A DNA stretch of 64,000 bases, taken from NCBI GenBank assembly GCA_038316435.1, contig JBBQAQ010000004.1, positions 87,981 to 151,980 on the forward strand, written 5' to 3'. This DNA is from JACJXF01 sp038316435. GTDB lineage: Bacteria; Bacteroidota; Bacteroidia; Bacteroidales; GCA-2748055. The translations under genes were made by a program, and so were the position numbers. Of the stretch, positions 10,148 through 19,452 are shown one piece after another (position 1 is the stretch's first letter; every line of letters begins with the position of its first letter). The notes under the pieces are model-generated. The model saw only the letters and a list, made by a program, of their open reading frames with translations. It searched no databases and had not been told where the DNA came from.

Positions 10148-12352
10148 CTAATATTTTAGTACGGTATTAATTTTATGAGCGACACCTTTCCTTATCAGGA
10201 CGTTTGCATTCGCATGATCAACAGCAATAACTTGTCCGGAATGATCAGTAAGGCTGAGATTATTTAATGAATTTGTAACGGTAATTGGTGAATACATAAC
10301 TCCGTCAGTAGGGTCGGTATAACTCCTGTTTGTAGAAAAGACCCCTGATTCAACACCATCATCAAAAATTACGCTATTTCTTACGAAATGGTAAAGAAGA
10401 AAATCTTTCAGAGCAAGATTTTTAGACTGATCTGTTTTAATTGTACCATCAGCAGCTGTATCCATAGGGGGAATCCAATCGTTTAATTCAGCCTCTGTCA
10501 TAGCTGCATTAGTTGGTAGAAATGCTGTCCAGTATTTAGACTGAGGAAGGAAAGAAACAACCCGCAAAACCTCTTTAGTAAAAGCATCTGGTTTCTTTTC
10601 AATTATTTTGGTTGCAATCATCAGATCAGAGAATTTTGAAAGATCCGGATCAGTCACAATCAGTTTGCCCAGTATAAAGTTAGTTTTAACGGCATTATCA
10701 ACTTTATATAAAATACCATTTCTGTCATTTGGAATTGATTCAACAATATCAACCTGATCAGCAAGTGCGACATTCTCCGCACCTGTGATAACATTGTTTG
10801 AGTAATGGACATAGTTTCCGGAACTCATTTCAAGGAAACCGTCGCCACTCAGGTCAGACAATTTGCCATTATAAATATGATCCTGAATTATTGTGATCAG
10901 GTCAGCAATTCTGGAAAAAGAAATCCAGATTCCGTCGGTACCTTTAAACTGCATCTGGGATTTATCTTTATCATATCTTATGCCATAGGCCTCCATCATC
11001 TCATTTGAAGGTGCGAAGAGTGAAACATCCTGAGCAGGATCAGAAAGGCCGGTCAAAAGATTAGTTTCCTGAAGAGCATAAAGGAATGTGGAATAATTGC
11101 TATTAAAGAAAAGAGTTCCAGGAACGCAAGTAAATACGTTTGGTTCAAGAACCCTGTTTGTTTCATAAACAACACCGTTGCTGCACATGTAAGCTGAATT
11201 TATGTCTGCTCTGCTCACACTCATTGCATCACCAAAGGTGTTAAAATATCCGTTTTCAATTTTGGAAATTAGTCCTAATGATCTGGAAAGTTGGGTTTGA
11301 AGGATATAGAATAGAGTAACTTTTGGAACACTGTCGATACTTTCGTAATAAAGAGGTATAAATTTATCGAGGTATGCCTGCATTACATCATTTTTAGGTA
11401 TAAAACCAGTAAACATTTCCTGTGCAGGAACAGCAGTATTGGTAGATGGCCCGCGTTCTTCAGCAATATCAATTACATCAATGTATGACTTTTTGTATTC
11501 CTGTTCTTTTAGTTTATTAGTTCTTGGAGCAGTATAATTTGCGAATCTCTGCATAAGGTCATAAAATACTCCGTATTTATCAGGGTTAGCTTTTAGGTAC
11601 TCGTCCATGTTTGGCATTGGAGGAACAACTTTATCAAGGAAGAAGATAAACCCGCTGGCAGTGCGCACTTCCTTTTCTCCTGGAACCTCAGGATCATCAA
11701 TTACGCATGAGCTGTGCCAGTTAAGATTATTTCCCCATGTACTTCCGGGATACATAAAAGTATAGTCAGAACCATCCGATGCACCAAAAAAGTCCTCAAA
11801 GTAGTCGGTTGAAAATAATGGAACATTCTTTAATCCAGTATAAATCTGAACAGTTTTACCAATCTGACTTGGAGGAGAATACTTAACATATTCAGAGTAA
11901 GGTATTGAAACTGAATTCGTTTCCTTCCTCATGAAAAGTGAAGCGTATTCACCATTTGGTCCCTGTAATTCAGACCAGGCCCATTCGTAAATCAGCTGGA
12001 ATCTTGATCTTGGATTTCTCAGGACATGAAGAGTGAATAACTGTACTGATTGATCCTCCGTTAATTCTTCAATAGAAGTAATTCCTCTTTCCTGCATATA
12101 AGTCGTGAAAGCAGCATCATCTGGAACGAAAAGAGTGAATAATTGTTTAGAAATGGGAATGGTGTAATTTGCCTGATCCATCAATTTGAGGAAAATGGTA
12201 TAATTACCTCTCTCTTTAAGGGTTTCGATATTAGTACCCCCAAGCCATGGTGGCTTTTTGTATAAGTCTTTCTGATCTTGGCAGCCTGTTATTCCTAGGA
12301 ATAATCCCACAGTAAGCAATACTATTGTGAGAAACTGAAAAGTATTCTTCAT
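10148..12352 (-). CDS. Large multi-FAS1 (fasciclin) domain lipoprotein
   Basis: The protein has 734 residues, with lipobox ITGC (Cys24) after a clear hydrophobic signal. At least four FAS1-type repeats can be traced by the recurrent YTIFLKLMDQANY / LFTLFVPDDAAF type motif: about 45-260, 260-400, 410-555 (FNSNYSTFLYALQETNLL, VSLFAPSNEMMEAYG) and 570-734 (WTAFLPTNAAM, ending KGVAHKINTVLKY). It is the first gene of the minus-strand operon; 203 bp separate it from the next minus-strand gene upstream (12556-13344), so its promoter is probably there, although I find only a poor -7 match. By family knowledge FAS1 proteins adhere to polysaccharide or protein ligands. Its place at the head of a SusCD operon suggests a surface ligand-capturing role (inference). 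Confidence 0.88.
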   Translation of the reverse strand: MKNTFQFLTIVLLTVGLFLGITGCQDQKDLYKKPPWLGGTNIETLKERGNYTIFLKLMDQANYTIPISKQLFTLFVPDDAAFTTYMQERGITSIEELTEDQSVQLFTLHVLRNPRSRFQLIYEWAWSELQGPNGEYASLFMRKETNSVSIPYSEYVKYSPPSQIGKTVQIYTGLKNVPLFSTDYFEDFFGASDGSDYTFMYPGSTWGNNLNWHSSCVIDDPEVPGEKEVRTASGFIFFLDKVVPPMPNMDEYLKANPDKYGVFYDLMQRFANYTAPRTNKLKEQEYKKSYIDVIDIAEERGPSTNTAVPAQEMFTGFIPKNDVMQAYLDKFIPLYYESIDSVPKVTLFYILQTQLSRSLGLISKIENGYFNTFGDAMSVSRADINSAYMCSNGVVYETNRVLEPNVFTCVPGTLFFNSNYSTFLYALQETNLLTGLSDPAQDVSLFAPSNEMMEAYGIRYDKDKSQMQFKGTDGIWISFSRIADLITIIQDHIYNGKLSDLSGDGFLEMSSGNYVHYSNNVITGAENVALADQVDIVESIPNDRNGILYKVDNAVKTNFILGKLIVTDPDLSKFSDLMIATKIIEKKPDAFTKEVLRVVSFLPQSKYWTAFLPTNAAMTEAELNDWIPPMDTAADGTIKTDQSKNLALKDFLLYHFVRNSVIFDDGVESGVFSTNRSYTDPTDGVMYSPITVTNSLNNLSLTDHSGQVIAVDHANANVLIRKGVAHKINTVLKY

Positions 12353-12555
12353 ATAGTTGGTAGTTTAAAGCATCTTCCTATTAACACTTGACGATGCGGT
12401 GTTGAGGTCAAATATTTCGCTAAAGTAGTATATTGTTTGAATTATTAAAACTATTTTAAAAAAATTTAAGCAATATTTTTTTCATAGTTAAGTTAAAGGC
12501 TTTTAAAGGTGGATTTTTAAGTAATAATTTATGGCATTTATATGTGATAAACCAA

Positions 12556-13344
12556 TTATTTCCGCGAAAGTAAATAGTAGCAAGTTGTTATAAAATAGTT
12601 TCTTAACCACGGAATTCCGGAAATGAATTTTCTTTGAAGACGCGGTCTCAGTCCAAATTTGATTTCGTAATTCGGATTTATAAAATAATAATCTACTTTT
12701 TGAACGGCGTAATTCTCTTTTTTGAGGACCCTCAGGAATTGTTCAATGGTTATGCGTGTCTGGCGTATTTCAAGAAGGTCAGTAATCAGACCCTCCGATT
12801 CCCTGAAAAGCCTAAGAATCCCCGGATATAAAGACCCTGGCAACAGATGAATATAGGGCATACGGCTCAGAAGGCGACTTTGGCACATTTGCTGATGACC
12901 GCCAAAAGGGTACTGCCACGGAGGAAAACCTAGAAAAAACAAACCATCCGGCTTTAAAAATCGTTTTGCGAATGCCATAAATTTTCCCTGATCGTGAATA
13001 TGTTCCAGAACGTCCCTCATAAATACGATATCAAAGAACTCAGTAAATTCGCTGCCGGCATCATAAATATCCCTGATGATGAGTGTGAGATTGGATCGGT
13101 TTGGATGATTTGCGAAAAAAATATTAGCATTATTGATTTTACTTTCCAGGATATCAACACCAGTTACAAGGCAACCAAAATCCAAAAATGGTTTCAAATT
13201 CCCACCTTCGCCACAGCCAATTTCGAGCACCCTCATTCCAGACTTTATCACTTTGTAACTGCTAATAAAAGGCATTACATATCTTTCTGTAGTAATGGAT
13301 TGCTCTTCAAAATATTTATCCCTTTTGAGGTGTCGTTCCTGCAT
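12556..13344 (-). CDS. Class I SAM-dependent methyltransferase
   Basis: The protein has 262 residues. The SAM-binding motif I is VLEIGCGEGGNLKPFLDFG (about 39-57) and is followed by the acidic motif II region VTGVDI and by IVFMRDVLEHIHD (motif IV/post-I), a type 11/12 methyltransferase pattern common in enzymes acting on lipids, sugars or small metabolites. The C-terminal third (EQFLRVLKKENYAVQKVDYYFINPNYEIKFGLRP) resembles glycan- or quinone-type methyltransferases, but the substrate cannot be assigned. It stands alone between the FAS1/Sus operon and a divergent gene at 13472, so it is probably monocistronic. Confidence 0.85.
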   Translation of the reverse strand: MQERHLKRDKYFEEQSITTERYVMPFISSYKVIKSGMRVLEIGCGEGGNLKPFLDFGCLVTGVDILESKINNANIFFANHPNRSNLTLIIRDIYDAGSEFTEFFDIVFMRDVLEHIHDQGKFMAFAKRFLKPDGLFFLGFPPWQYPFGGHQQMCQSRLLSRMPYIHLLPGSLYPGILRLFRESEGLITDLLEIRQTRITIEQFLRVLKKENYAVQKVDYYFINPNYEIKFGLRPRLQRKFISGIPWLRNYFITTCYYLLSRK

Positions 13345-13471
13345 TGTTTTAGATTTGGTTTCAAAGGTAGAAATATTTTAGTTTTTTTGGAGATTGGGTA
13401 TTGTTGCAATGAGTTAGGGAGATTTCGGATTTCTCAGCTCATTGATTATCTTTAGCCCACAATTTTTGTAA

Positions 13472-14410
13472 ATGAAAGGGATTATATTTATTATTCTGAT
13501 TCAGGGATTTCTCATTTCAGCTGGCATTGCGCAAAGCTCGCAATTATCAGTTGATTTGCCTGTAGGATATATTTTTAGCACTGAAACCACTTCCAATTTG
13601 GTGGTTGAACAGGAATTCATGGGTATTCAGTACAATACTCAGATGGAAACCGGTTCAACTATACGTTTCCAGGTAAGCAGTTTTAATGGCGACTCTGCAT
13701 ACTTCCTCAGTGCGAGTTATGAAAAAATGAACATCAGGGTTACCAGTCTTTTGATAAATATGGAAGTAAATTCCGAATCTATTGTTTCAGGGGATTCGCT
13801 TTCGGCCCTTCTGAGCTTGTTAAAAGGGAAGGCGTTTTTTGTTAAACTCAGTAAAAAAGGAGAAATCACTGAAGTTAGCGGACTTGATGAAATGATTATA
13901 GAAACTGTTAAATCAAGCGGTTTTTCTGAGGAAGAACGATATGAATTTACCAGAAATCTTATTCAGAGTCTTGGAACGGAAGCGATTCTTGACAATTATC
14001 GCAGTAACAAAGCATTTTATCCTGAAGTAAACGTAAAAACTACTGATCAATGGGATTTCGAGATGGCGCTTTTTAAAAACGGAATTCCCATGAAACTTTC
14101 ATCGCATATTCGCCTTAAGGAACTTTCAAAAAATACAGCAATCCTGGTTTCAGAGGGAAAGATTAGCTCTGACAATAGCCAAAAACAAACCGAGTCATCA
14201 TTACCACCGGAACAGCTCTATTATCTCGTTGGAAGTGAAGTCTCCGAAATAAAAATTAATACCAGAACAGGTTTGATACGGGAAAGTATTGTTTCTCAAA
14301 ACATTACCGGAACAATAAAGACAATTTCCGCAGAAGGGAGCCCGGATGTGGCTTTGATTCCTTTTAAAATTATCTCGAGAATTACAATGCTTACAAACCC
14401 ATCCAAATAA
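13472..14410 (+). CDS. Secreted protein, resembles the DUF6263 family
   Basis: This 312-residue protein has a signal peptide ending in GIAQSS (about residue 21). The remainder alternates beta-strands and has the layout I associate with DUF6263: an N-terminal strand pair (LPVGYIFSTETTSNLVVEQEFMG), a central helix with FSEEERYEFTRNLIQSLGTE and a C-terminal strand with GTIKTIS. No catalytic motif is visible. It is transcribed divergently from the methyltransferase (127 bp apart) and is followed by a repeat-rich non-coding stretch. The family link is by recall of the pattern and is moderate; the periplasmic or surface location is better supported. Confidence 0.7.
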   Translation: MKGIIFIILIQGFLISAGIAQSSQLSVDLPVGYIFSTETTSNLVVEQEFMGIQYNTQMETGSTIRFQVSSFNGDSAYFLSASYEKMNIRVTSLLINMEVNSESIVSGDSLSALLSLLKGKAFFVKLSKKGEITEVSGLDEMIIETVKSSGFSEEERYEFTRNLIQSLGTEAILDNYRSNKAFYPEVNVKTTDQWDFEMALFKNGIPMKLSSHIRLKELSKNTAILVSEGKISSDNSQKQTESSLPPEQLYYLVGSEVSEIKINTRTGLIRESIVSQNITGTIKTISAEGSPDVALIPFKIISRITMLTNPSK

Positions 14411-14911
14411 ATATCGGAATATTAATTTTCATGTTGTCTGGTTAAATATCAAGAATAAACTACCTCGTAGCAGAGGGCTGGGGTGGGGCAAAAGGAACGA
14501 GGTAACGAAGTAAAGGATACGAGGTAATGGTGGCTGAGCTTGTCGAAACCAACGGGGATTTGCCCCACCCCATCCTCCCGAGTTCGGGACAGGCTCTCCC
14601 CCAGGATGGAGGGGCTTGACTGGTGCTTAGAATAAGCTGTATGGAATTAAAGAGTTATTTTTCAAATGGTTAATGGAGCAACGAAAATTTACGTAATTAC
14701 GAAAGTCCGCTCCCTCCCACTTGGGGGAGGGCTGGGGTGGGGCAAAGCGAAAAGGAAACTCTTTTTCCAAAACGAACATCAGTAAAACCAATAGCAGAGC
14801 TGACGAGGTAGTTGTATGAAAATTTTATTTCGTAACCCAGAGATCCCTCGACTTCGCTCGGGATCAGTTCGACTAAATAATTTTGCTTCTCAAAATTATA
14901 GTCTCACTGAT
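14411..14911. other. Repeat-rich non-coding stretch
   Basis: About 500 bases hold no gene. They contain a 13-bp perfect inverted repeat (14480-14492 against 14559-14571, GC-rich within an AT-rich genome), the word TGAGCTTGTCGAAACC (14534-14550), a GAGGTA/GAGGTAA word repeated several times, the 115-bp dispersed repeat (14681-14795, listed separately) and the word CCTCGACTTCGCTCGGGATC (14845-14865). Such GC-rich words recur between genes in many Bacteroidota. Confidence 0.7.
14681..14795 (+). repeat. 115-bp dispersed repeat, copy A
   Basis: The stretch matches 63828-63942 over 115 bp at equal length; from about 14699 to 14795 only one base differs (G at 14709 against A in copy B). It begins ACGAAAATTT, contains a hairpin CCCTCCC-ACTTGG-GGGAGGG (14712-14731), the word GGCTGGGGTGGGGC, and a weaker hairpin GGAAA...TTTCC, and ends at AACCAATAGC. 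There is no coding potential and no target-site duplication that I can see. Confidence 0.85.
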
Positions 14912-17323
14912 TTAATATATAGAATTAATCCCTTCTTTAAGCTTAATGGTTTTCCCGTTATAAAGATAACTCCCGCTCAGACCTTCAGGCAGAGAAACTT
15001 CACCTGACAGACCTCCGGATTTTGTTTTCGTAAGTTTAACTTTTATAATACCTTTTTCGTGCGGCATTGATCCTTCGATCCACTCGAGATTGCCAGGATG
15101 CGGCTCAATTCTTACTGTTTTAAAACCGGCCTCAGCTGGCTCAATTCCACAGACTGTAGCAAGCAGTTCATAATTCGGACTCGAACTCCATGCATGACAA
15201 TCAGAACGGGTTTGCTCAGGTTTCTCCGCAAATGTTGTAAGTCCTAACTTAAGCATATTTCTCCATGGCTCCAGCATTTCAACATATTGGTCTGCTAAAC
15301 CGGCCTTTTTCATTGCTCTCAGCAAATAAAAGCGGTAATAAAAAGTAGCCTGAATAAGGGAATTATCTTTTGACACACGGTCAATTAGTGTTTTGGGATC
15401 AACTGGCAGGACAGCAGATGACATCAGAGCCATAATGTTTGCATGCTGACTGAATTCATTTTTTTCGGGGGAGTCAGCAAGCAGTTCACGTTTGGCATCC
15501 CAGCTATTCCGGATCGTTGCTGACGAAATGTTTGACGCGAGATTTTTATAATGATTTGCCTGTTCCGTTTTCCCAAAATATGCAAATAATTCAGCGGCTT
15601 CGTTTAATGCATACGCATACTGAAGACTTAAAGTGGAAGACCCGCCTGTTGCGCCTCCCTGAGGAACACCGCCGCTACCGATGGAGTTATCCCACGGCCA
15701 CTGGTCCGGCCAGTCAACGAAATTCCAATATGGAGTTGGGCCAAGCATTCCCGTTTTGTTATCAATTTTTTGCTCATACCAATTAAGTACGCCTTCAATT
15801 CCAAATAATAAGGGCTTTACAAAAGCTGTATCGTTATGCAACATCCAGTAATCGTGAACCATGTTGGTCCAGTAAAGAGAAAAAGGCGGAATCACCTGCA
15901 TATCGTTGCTTGGGTAGCGGCTACAGGTAAGGCCTTCGTAAAACCGAGAGCGGTCAAAAGCCTGAATTGCTTGCCTTGTAAGAAGATCATCCCCTGAAAC
16001 ATAAGCAGATACAAGACATTGAATGCGGGTGTCGCCAACATACTGCAACTGCTCATAATACGGACAGTCGTAATGAGTTTCGTTACTGCACAGCCTGAGA
16101 GTTCTCCAGCCAACCTCCCATATTTTATTAATTTCCGCATCATTGCATTTGAAAGTGGCAATTTCTTTAAAGGGATATGCAGTAAAAACTGACTGAATAT
16201 TTTTAATTATAAGGGGATTTGCACTCGTTTTGATGTTAAGCTGAACGTATCTAAAGGTTCTGAACCAAAGTGGGCGAAAAATCTGATTTTCAGCAGATCC
16301 CACATAAAAAATATCCGATAAGCCTTTTATTGTTTTACCCTCAATTTCGTTTCGGTTTCCTTTGATACCGTTCTTATCAAACAGCGCCTCAGCATAGATA
16401 AGTTTTATTTCAGAACCTTTGCTGCCAGATACAGCAATTTCCGGATATCCTACAGTTTCTACTCCCTGATCTAAAAGGATTACTGCATTCGTGTTTGCCG
16501 GAATTGTCAAAAATTCCTTTCCTGCAAGAAATAGTTCTGAGGGTTTGCATGCCTCTGCCCTTCTCACTGAGCTAAACCTCTGAATGGTTTCTTCCATAAA
16601 TGGGATATCACGGGGAATCAGATCCCAGTCGGCACCAGTACCCAAGCCTTTTGCCCTGCCATTACTCATATCAAGGGAGTTCAGCCAATGTGAGTCGTCA
16701 AAAGACAAATCCTGCCAGTTCCATGGATATAGTTCGCCTTTTACAATATCACCAGGACCTACAACAATGTAGGTATTTAGGTCGGTAGCAGAAGCCGGCA
16801 GAGCAGAATACGCCTCATTTCGGATCACTTTCCAAGTTTCGTCAGTATTTACAATTTTTTCAAATTCCGAATTTCCCTGAAGGATGAATCCTGTTTTCCT
16901 TGTAAACTGCGCAACAGGAACCTGATCACCAAAATTCCAGACAACAGCGGCCAACAGGTTTTTACCAGGCTTCAGATATTTAGAAATATCGATGGTTTCG
17001 TAATACCAATGATTCAGGTCGCCTCTGGAAGGTCCAAAGCATGCAGCAGTTCCGTTTACGAACAAGCGATACCGATTATCAGCAGAGACATGAATTATGA
17101 ATTTTTCAGGGACAGTAGAAATCTCAAACTGCTTACGGAAATGATAGACTCCATAGGCTTTTGAATCTGCCGTGGGATGTGAAATCCATCCTGCTGTCCA
17201 ATAGGAATTTAACAATATTGGATTTATTTCCACCTTGCTATTCTGCGCACGGATTGGCGAAATTGAGCACGAAAAGATGAAAAGGAAAACTAAAATAAGT
17301 TGAAAAACTTTAGATTTGATCAT
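14912..17323 (-). CDS. GH78-family alpha-L-rhamnosidase-like glycoside hydrolase
   Basis: About 803 residues from the ATG at 17321-17323, chosen because it begins a good signal peptide (MIKSKVFQLILVFLF, cleavage near IRA-QNS) and reduces the overlap with the upstream gene to 14 bp; an ATG at 17356 in the same frame is possible. The order is: N-terminal beta domain with HVSADNRYRLFVNG (about 70-90), a second beta domain with the alpha-L-rhamnosidase N-terminal feel, then an (alpha/alpha)6 catalytic barrel with DCPYYEQLQYVGDTR, the GH78 acid-bearing motif (family form DCP-R-E---W-GD), and a C-terminal beta domain ending with SYLYNGKTIKL. Predicted activity: release of terminal alpha-L-rhamnose from glycans in the periplasm or outside. 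It is not in the same operon as the SusCD genes. Confidence 0.85.
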   Translation of the reverse strand: MIKSKVFQLILVFLFIFSCSISPIRAQNSKVEINPILLNSYWTAGWISHPTADSKAYGVYHFRKQFEISTVPEKFIIHVSADNRYRLFVNGTAACFGPSRGDLNHWYYETIDISKYLKPGKNLLAAVVWNFGDQVPVAQFTRKTGFILQGNSEFEKIVNTDETWKVIRNEAYSALPASATDLNTYIVVGPGDIVKGELYPWNWQDLSFDDSHWLNSLDMSNGRAKGLGTGADWDLIPRDIPFMEETIQRFSSVRRAEACKPSELFLAGKEFLTIPANTNAVILLDQGVETVGYPEIAVSGSKGSEIKLIYAEALFDKNGIKGNRNEIEGKTIKGLSDIFYVGSAENQIFRPLWFRTFRYVQLNIKTSANPLIIKNIQSVFTAYPFKEIATFKCNDAEINKIWEVGWRTLRLCSNETHYDCPYYEQLQYVGDTRIQCLVSAYVSGDDLLTRQAIQAFDRSRFYEGLTCSRYPSNDMQVIPPFSLYWTNMVHDYWMLHNDTAFVKPLLFGIEGVLNWYEQKIDNKTGMLGPTPYWNFVDWPDQWPWDNSIGSGGVPQGGATGGSSTLSLQYAYALNEAAELFAYFGKTEQANHYKNLASNISSATIRNSWDAKRELLADSPEKNEFSQHANIMALMSSAVLPVDPKTLIDRVSKDNSLIQATFYYRFYLLRAMKKAGLADQYVEMLEPWRNMLKLGLTTFAEKPEQTRSDCHAWSSSPNYELLATVCGIEPAEAGFKTVRIEPHPGNLEWIEGSMPHEKGIIKVKLTKTKSGGLSGEVSLPEGLSGSYLYNGKTIKLKEGINSIY

Positions 17324-17561
17324 TTTGTAAATAGTCCTCATTGATAATTCTTTCAAATTCAGCCAACACAGCCATTGATTCCTCCTGTACCAGATTAGAT
17401 TCTTTAGCGAGTTTTACAGCAAGAATTTTTCTTTTATTAAATCGATTATAATAATCTACCGCTTCGTTAATAGAGCGATTCCTGGTCTTTTTGACTTTAG
17501 AAATCACCATCTCAGTATCGCTAAATATTTGATCTTCAAGTTTTAATGACAGTGTTTTCAT
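17310..17561 (-). CDS. Orphan ribbon-helix-helix (CopG/antitoxin-like) protein
   Basis: There are 83 residues from the ATG at 17559-17561; an upstream in-frame ATG at 17609 gives a poorer N-terminus. The start MKTLSLKLEDQIFSDTE is the beta-strand of a ribbon-helix-helix dimer, and RNRSINEAVDYYNRFN is its helix pair; the tail KLAKESNLVQEESMAVLAEFE matches antitoxins that I associate with PemK/MazF-type toxins in Bacteroidota. No toxin is present: the gene directly downstream is the GH78 rhamnosidase, which starts within its last codons (14-bp overlap). It may therefore be a solitary antitoxin or a regulator of the GH78 gene (inference). Confidence 0.75.
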   Translation of the reverse strand: MKTLSLKLEDQIFSDTEMVISKVKKTRNRSINEAVDYYNRFNKRKILAVKLAKESNLVQEESMAVLAEFERIINEDYLQNDQI

Positions 17562-17680
17562 GTAATAAAATTGAACCGAAAAAGTATATACTATTTGTGA
17601 TACTTGCAATTATTAAGATGTTTGTCTAATCATGACCACCAACCTTCTAATATAGAAACAGAAATCCGAAATAATGATCA

Positions 17681-19270
17681 TTACCCCATCCACGGACGCG
17701 GTCTGACTTGCGCAAGGGCAATGGCATCATTTGCCATATTTACATCTTCAACTATTTGAAAATCGTACATCCCCAGGCATACATAATCGGCTCCATTTGT
17801 AAATGCATATTTCAAGCCATCTTCGGGTTTAATTGCACCGGCAGCCAACACTTTAAAGGCAATCCAGGGTTGGTTGAGAGTAGCCATATAACGAATGGTT
17901 TCAGCGGGATCAAAATCGAAGATATTGTCTTTCCATTCGGTACCAGACTGAGCAGACCAGTAATTATGGTTATGACAGGTTTTAACCCAGAAATCGGGAG
18001 TTATGCCATATTCGACGCATGCTTTTACAGCTTCAATTCTGTGTGCGCCGATTCCGGCGGGTTTACCGTAGCTACGAATTTCCTCCAAACCTTTTTTTAT
18101 CAGTTCCATTCTTTCGGTGCGAGTTCTTCCTTTTGGATCAACATAGGATTCGTTGGTCCACCGATCGGTAATTTCGCCCTGACAATATAAAGCATCAAAA
18201 TTTCCCGCAATTGACATTTTAATTCCTTTTTGAAAATCCAAATCAATTCCACAGTCGGAAATAAATTTCATTTTCCCTTTATATTCATGTATGTACTTTT
18301 GAAATATCCTGCCATGCTGAGGATTGGAGATCATTGCATTTAGACCGCATTTTTCTCCCAGAGCCAGAGTCTGCATAACTTTTTCGTCGGTATGATAGGT
18401 TTTTACAAGTTTTGATACATAGATCAGATCCCGCGCATGAGCCCAGCCGCCAACAAGATTACCTCCCATGAGAAGTCTGCTAAGCTCAAATTTTGCAGGT
18501 TGACCATCCTTGTCGGTATAATTTATATACCCTAATGGCATAGGTTTTTTAAGGTCTGCCAGTGATGCGTAGTTAAATTTCAGCAAGGTTGCACCTGAGT
18601 TAGCATCTACGCCTTCTACTTTAAGAAGTTTTTCTTCGAAACTGTCCCATTTCTTTTTTTTGTAGAGTGCGTAAGCAAAAGCTCCTACAGCAGGAATACC
18701 AATGAGGTTTTTAATTGCTTCACGGCGGCCTGAGACATTTTCTGAATTGTAAGGTGCATCTGGAACTGGCTGGTGAGCCTTTTCTTCCTTCCAGTTTGTG
18801 TAAAGGCGATCTATTCCAAAAAGATATCCGGGAGAAATGAAAATCATAACCGTTAACACTATAAATTCAATAAGATTTTTATTTACCCAAAGGTAGCTTC
18901 CCTCAACAGGAACGCCAGCAGTATAGCCGGGTATCGGAGGATAGGCGATGAAGAAAAAGAGGAGCATCAATGCACCGCCGGCACTTGCCCATCGAGCAAG
19001 AAAACCAAGCATCAGACCAAGTCCGATTAGGATCATTCCCCAAACATTAATGAAATCTACAGCAGCTATTAGCGTTGTACTGCTGGCCAGAGAATGAAAG
19101 AATGATGCGAAAATCCACCTTGAACCTGACAGGTAGGGTGCTGCGCTCCAGCCTTCAATAAACAATTTTGAAACACCTTCATATAGAAAATGCCAGCCTA
19201 TGGCAATTCGGAGAAAAACAAGAAGATAGCGTGGTAAAGGGCTAATGACGGATACTGAAGTAGTTTTCAT
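17681..19270 (-). CDS. DoxX-type membrane domain fused to a C-terminal soluble enzyme-like domain
   Basis: In this 529-residue protein, residues 10-155 hold four membrane helices with the DoxX pattern (RIAIGWHFLYEGVSKLF at 21-37, then WGMILIGLGLMLGFLARW). Residues 179-202 contain a twin-arginine-like stretch, SGRREAIKNLIGIPAVGAF, as if a Tat-signal-bearing protein had been joined behind the membrane domain. Residues about 215-529 are globular, with LLMGGNLVGGWAHARDLIYV, FISDCGIDLDFQKG, PAGIGAHRIEAVKACVEYGI, PDFWVKTCHNHNYW and IAFKVLAAGAIKPEDGLKYA, an order of motifs suggesting a TIM-barrel (aldo-keto-reductase or dehydratase-like). The activity is unknown. It is a single gene, 70 bp upstream of the antitoxin. 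Confidence 0.75.
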   Translation of the reverse strand: MKTTSVSVISPLPRYLLVFLRIAIGWHFLYEGVSKLFIEGWSAAPYLSGSRWIFASFFHSLASSTTLIAAVDFINVWGMILIGLGLMLGFLARWASAGGALMLLFFFIAYPPIPGYTAGVPVEGSYLWVNKNLIEFIVLTVMIFISPGYLFGIDRLYTNWKEEKAHQPVPDAPYNSENVSGRREAIKNLIGIPAVGAFAYALYKKKKWDSFEEKLLKVEGVDANSGATLLKFNYASLADLKKPMPLGYINYTDKDGQPAKFELSRLLMGGNLVGGWAHARDLIYVSKLVKTYHTDEKVMQTLALGEKCGLNAMISNPQHGRIFQKYIHEYKGKMKFISDCGIDLDFQKGIKMSIAGNFDALYCQGEITDRWTNESYVDPKGRTRTERMELIKKGLEEIRSYGKPAGIGAHRIEAVKACVEYGITPDFWVKTCHNHNYWSAQSGTEWKDNIFDFDPAETIRYMATLNQPWIAFKVLAAGAIKPEDGLKYAFTNGADYVCLGMYDFQIVEDVNMANDAIALAQVRPRPWMG

Positions 19271-19344
19271 TAAATCAAATGTTTAAGTTTGCTAGCCGGC
19301 AAGTTAGTAAATTTTTATGTAGGCATGAACCATTTTCTAAAAAA

Positions 19345-19381
19345 AACGGCTTTTGTAAGGAAATTGCTTACAAAAGCCGTT
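19345..19381 (-). terminator. Intrinsic terminator of the gene at 19453-19935
   Basis: A perfect 15-bp stem (19345-19359 with 19367-19381) with a 7-base loop is followed on the minus strand by a run of T (AAAAAA at 19341-19346 on the plus strand). It lies 72 bp beyond the stop of the outer-membrane protein gene. Confidence 0.88.
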
Positions 19382-19452
19382 GAATTTTGGTAGGACAAAT
19401 TGAATTCTTTTGAACCAGTATTTCTGTTCAAAAAGTTATAAACTCCTGATTT

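Noticed and set aside
12361..12460. Possible promoter of the FAS1/Sus operon (AATATTTG on the minus strand)
   Set aside because: Only TTTG matches the -7 box well and no -33 partner is found at a suitable distance.
14816..15007. Plus-strand open frame over the repeat region and the end of the GH78 gene
   Set aside because: It translates intergenic repeat words and antisense of the GH78 C-terminus.
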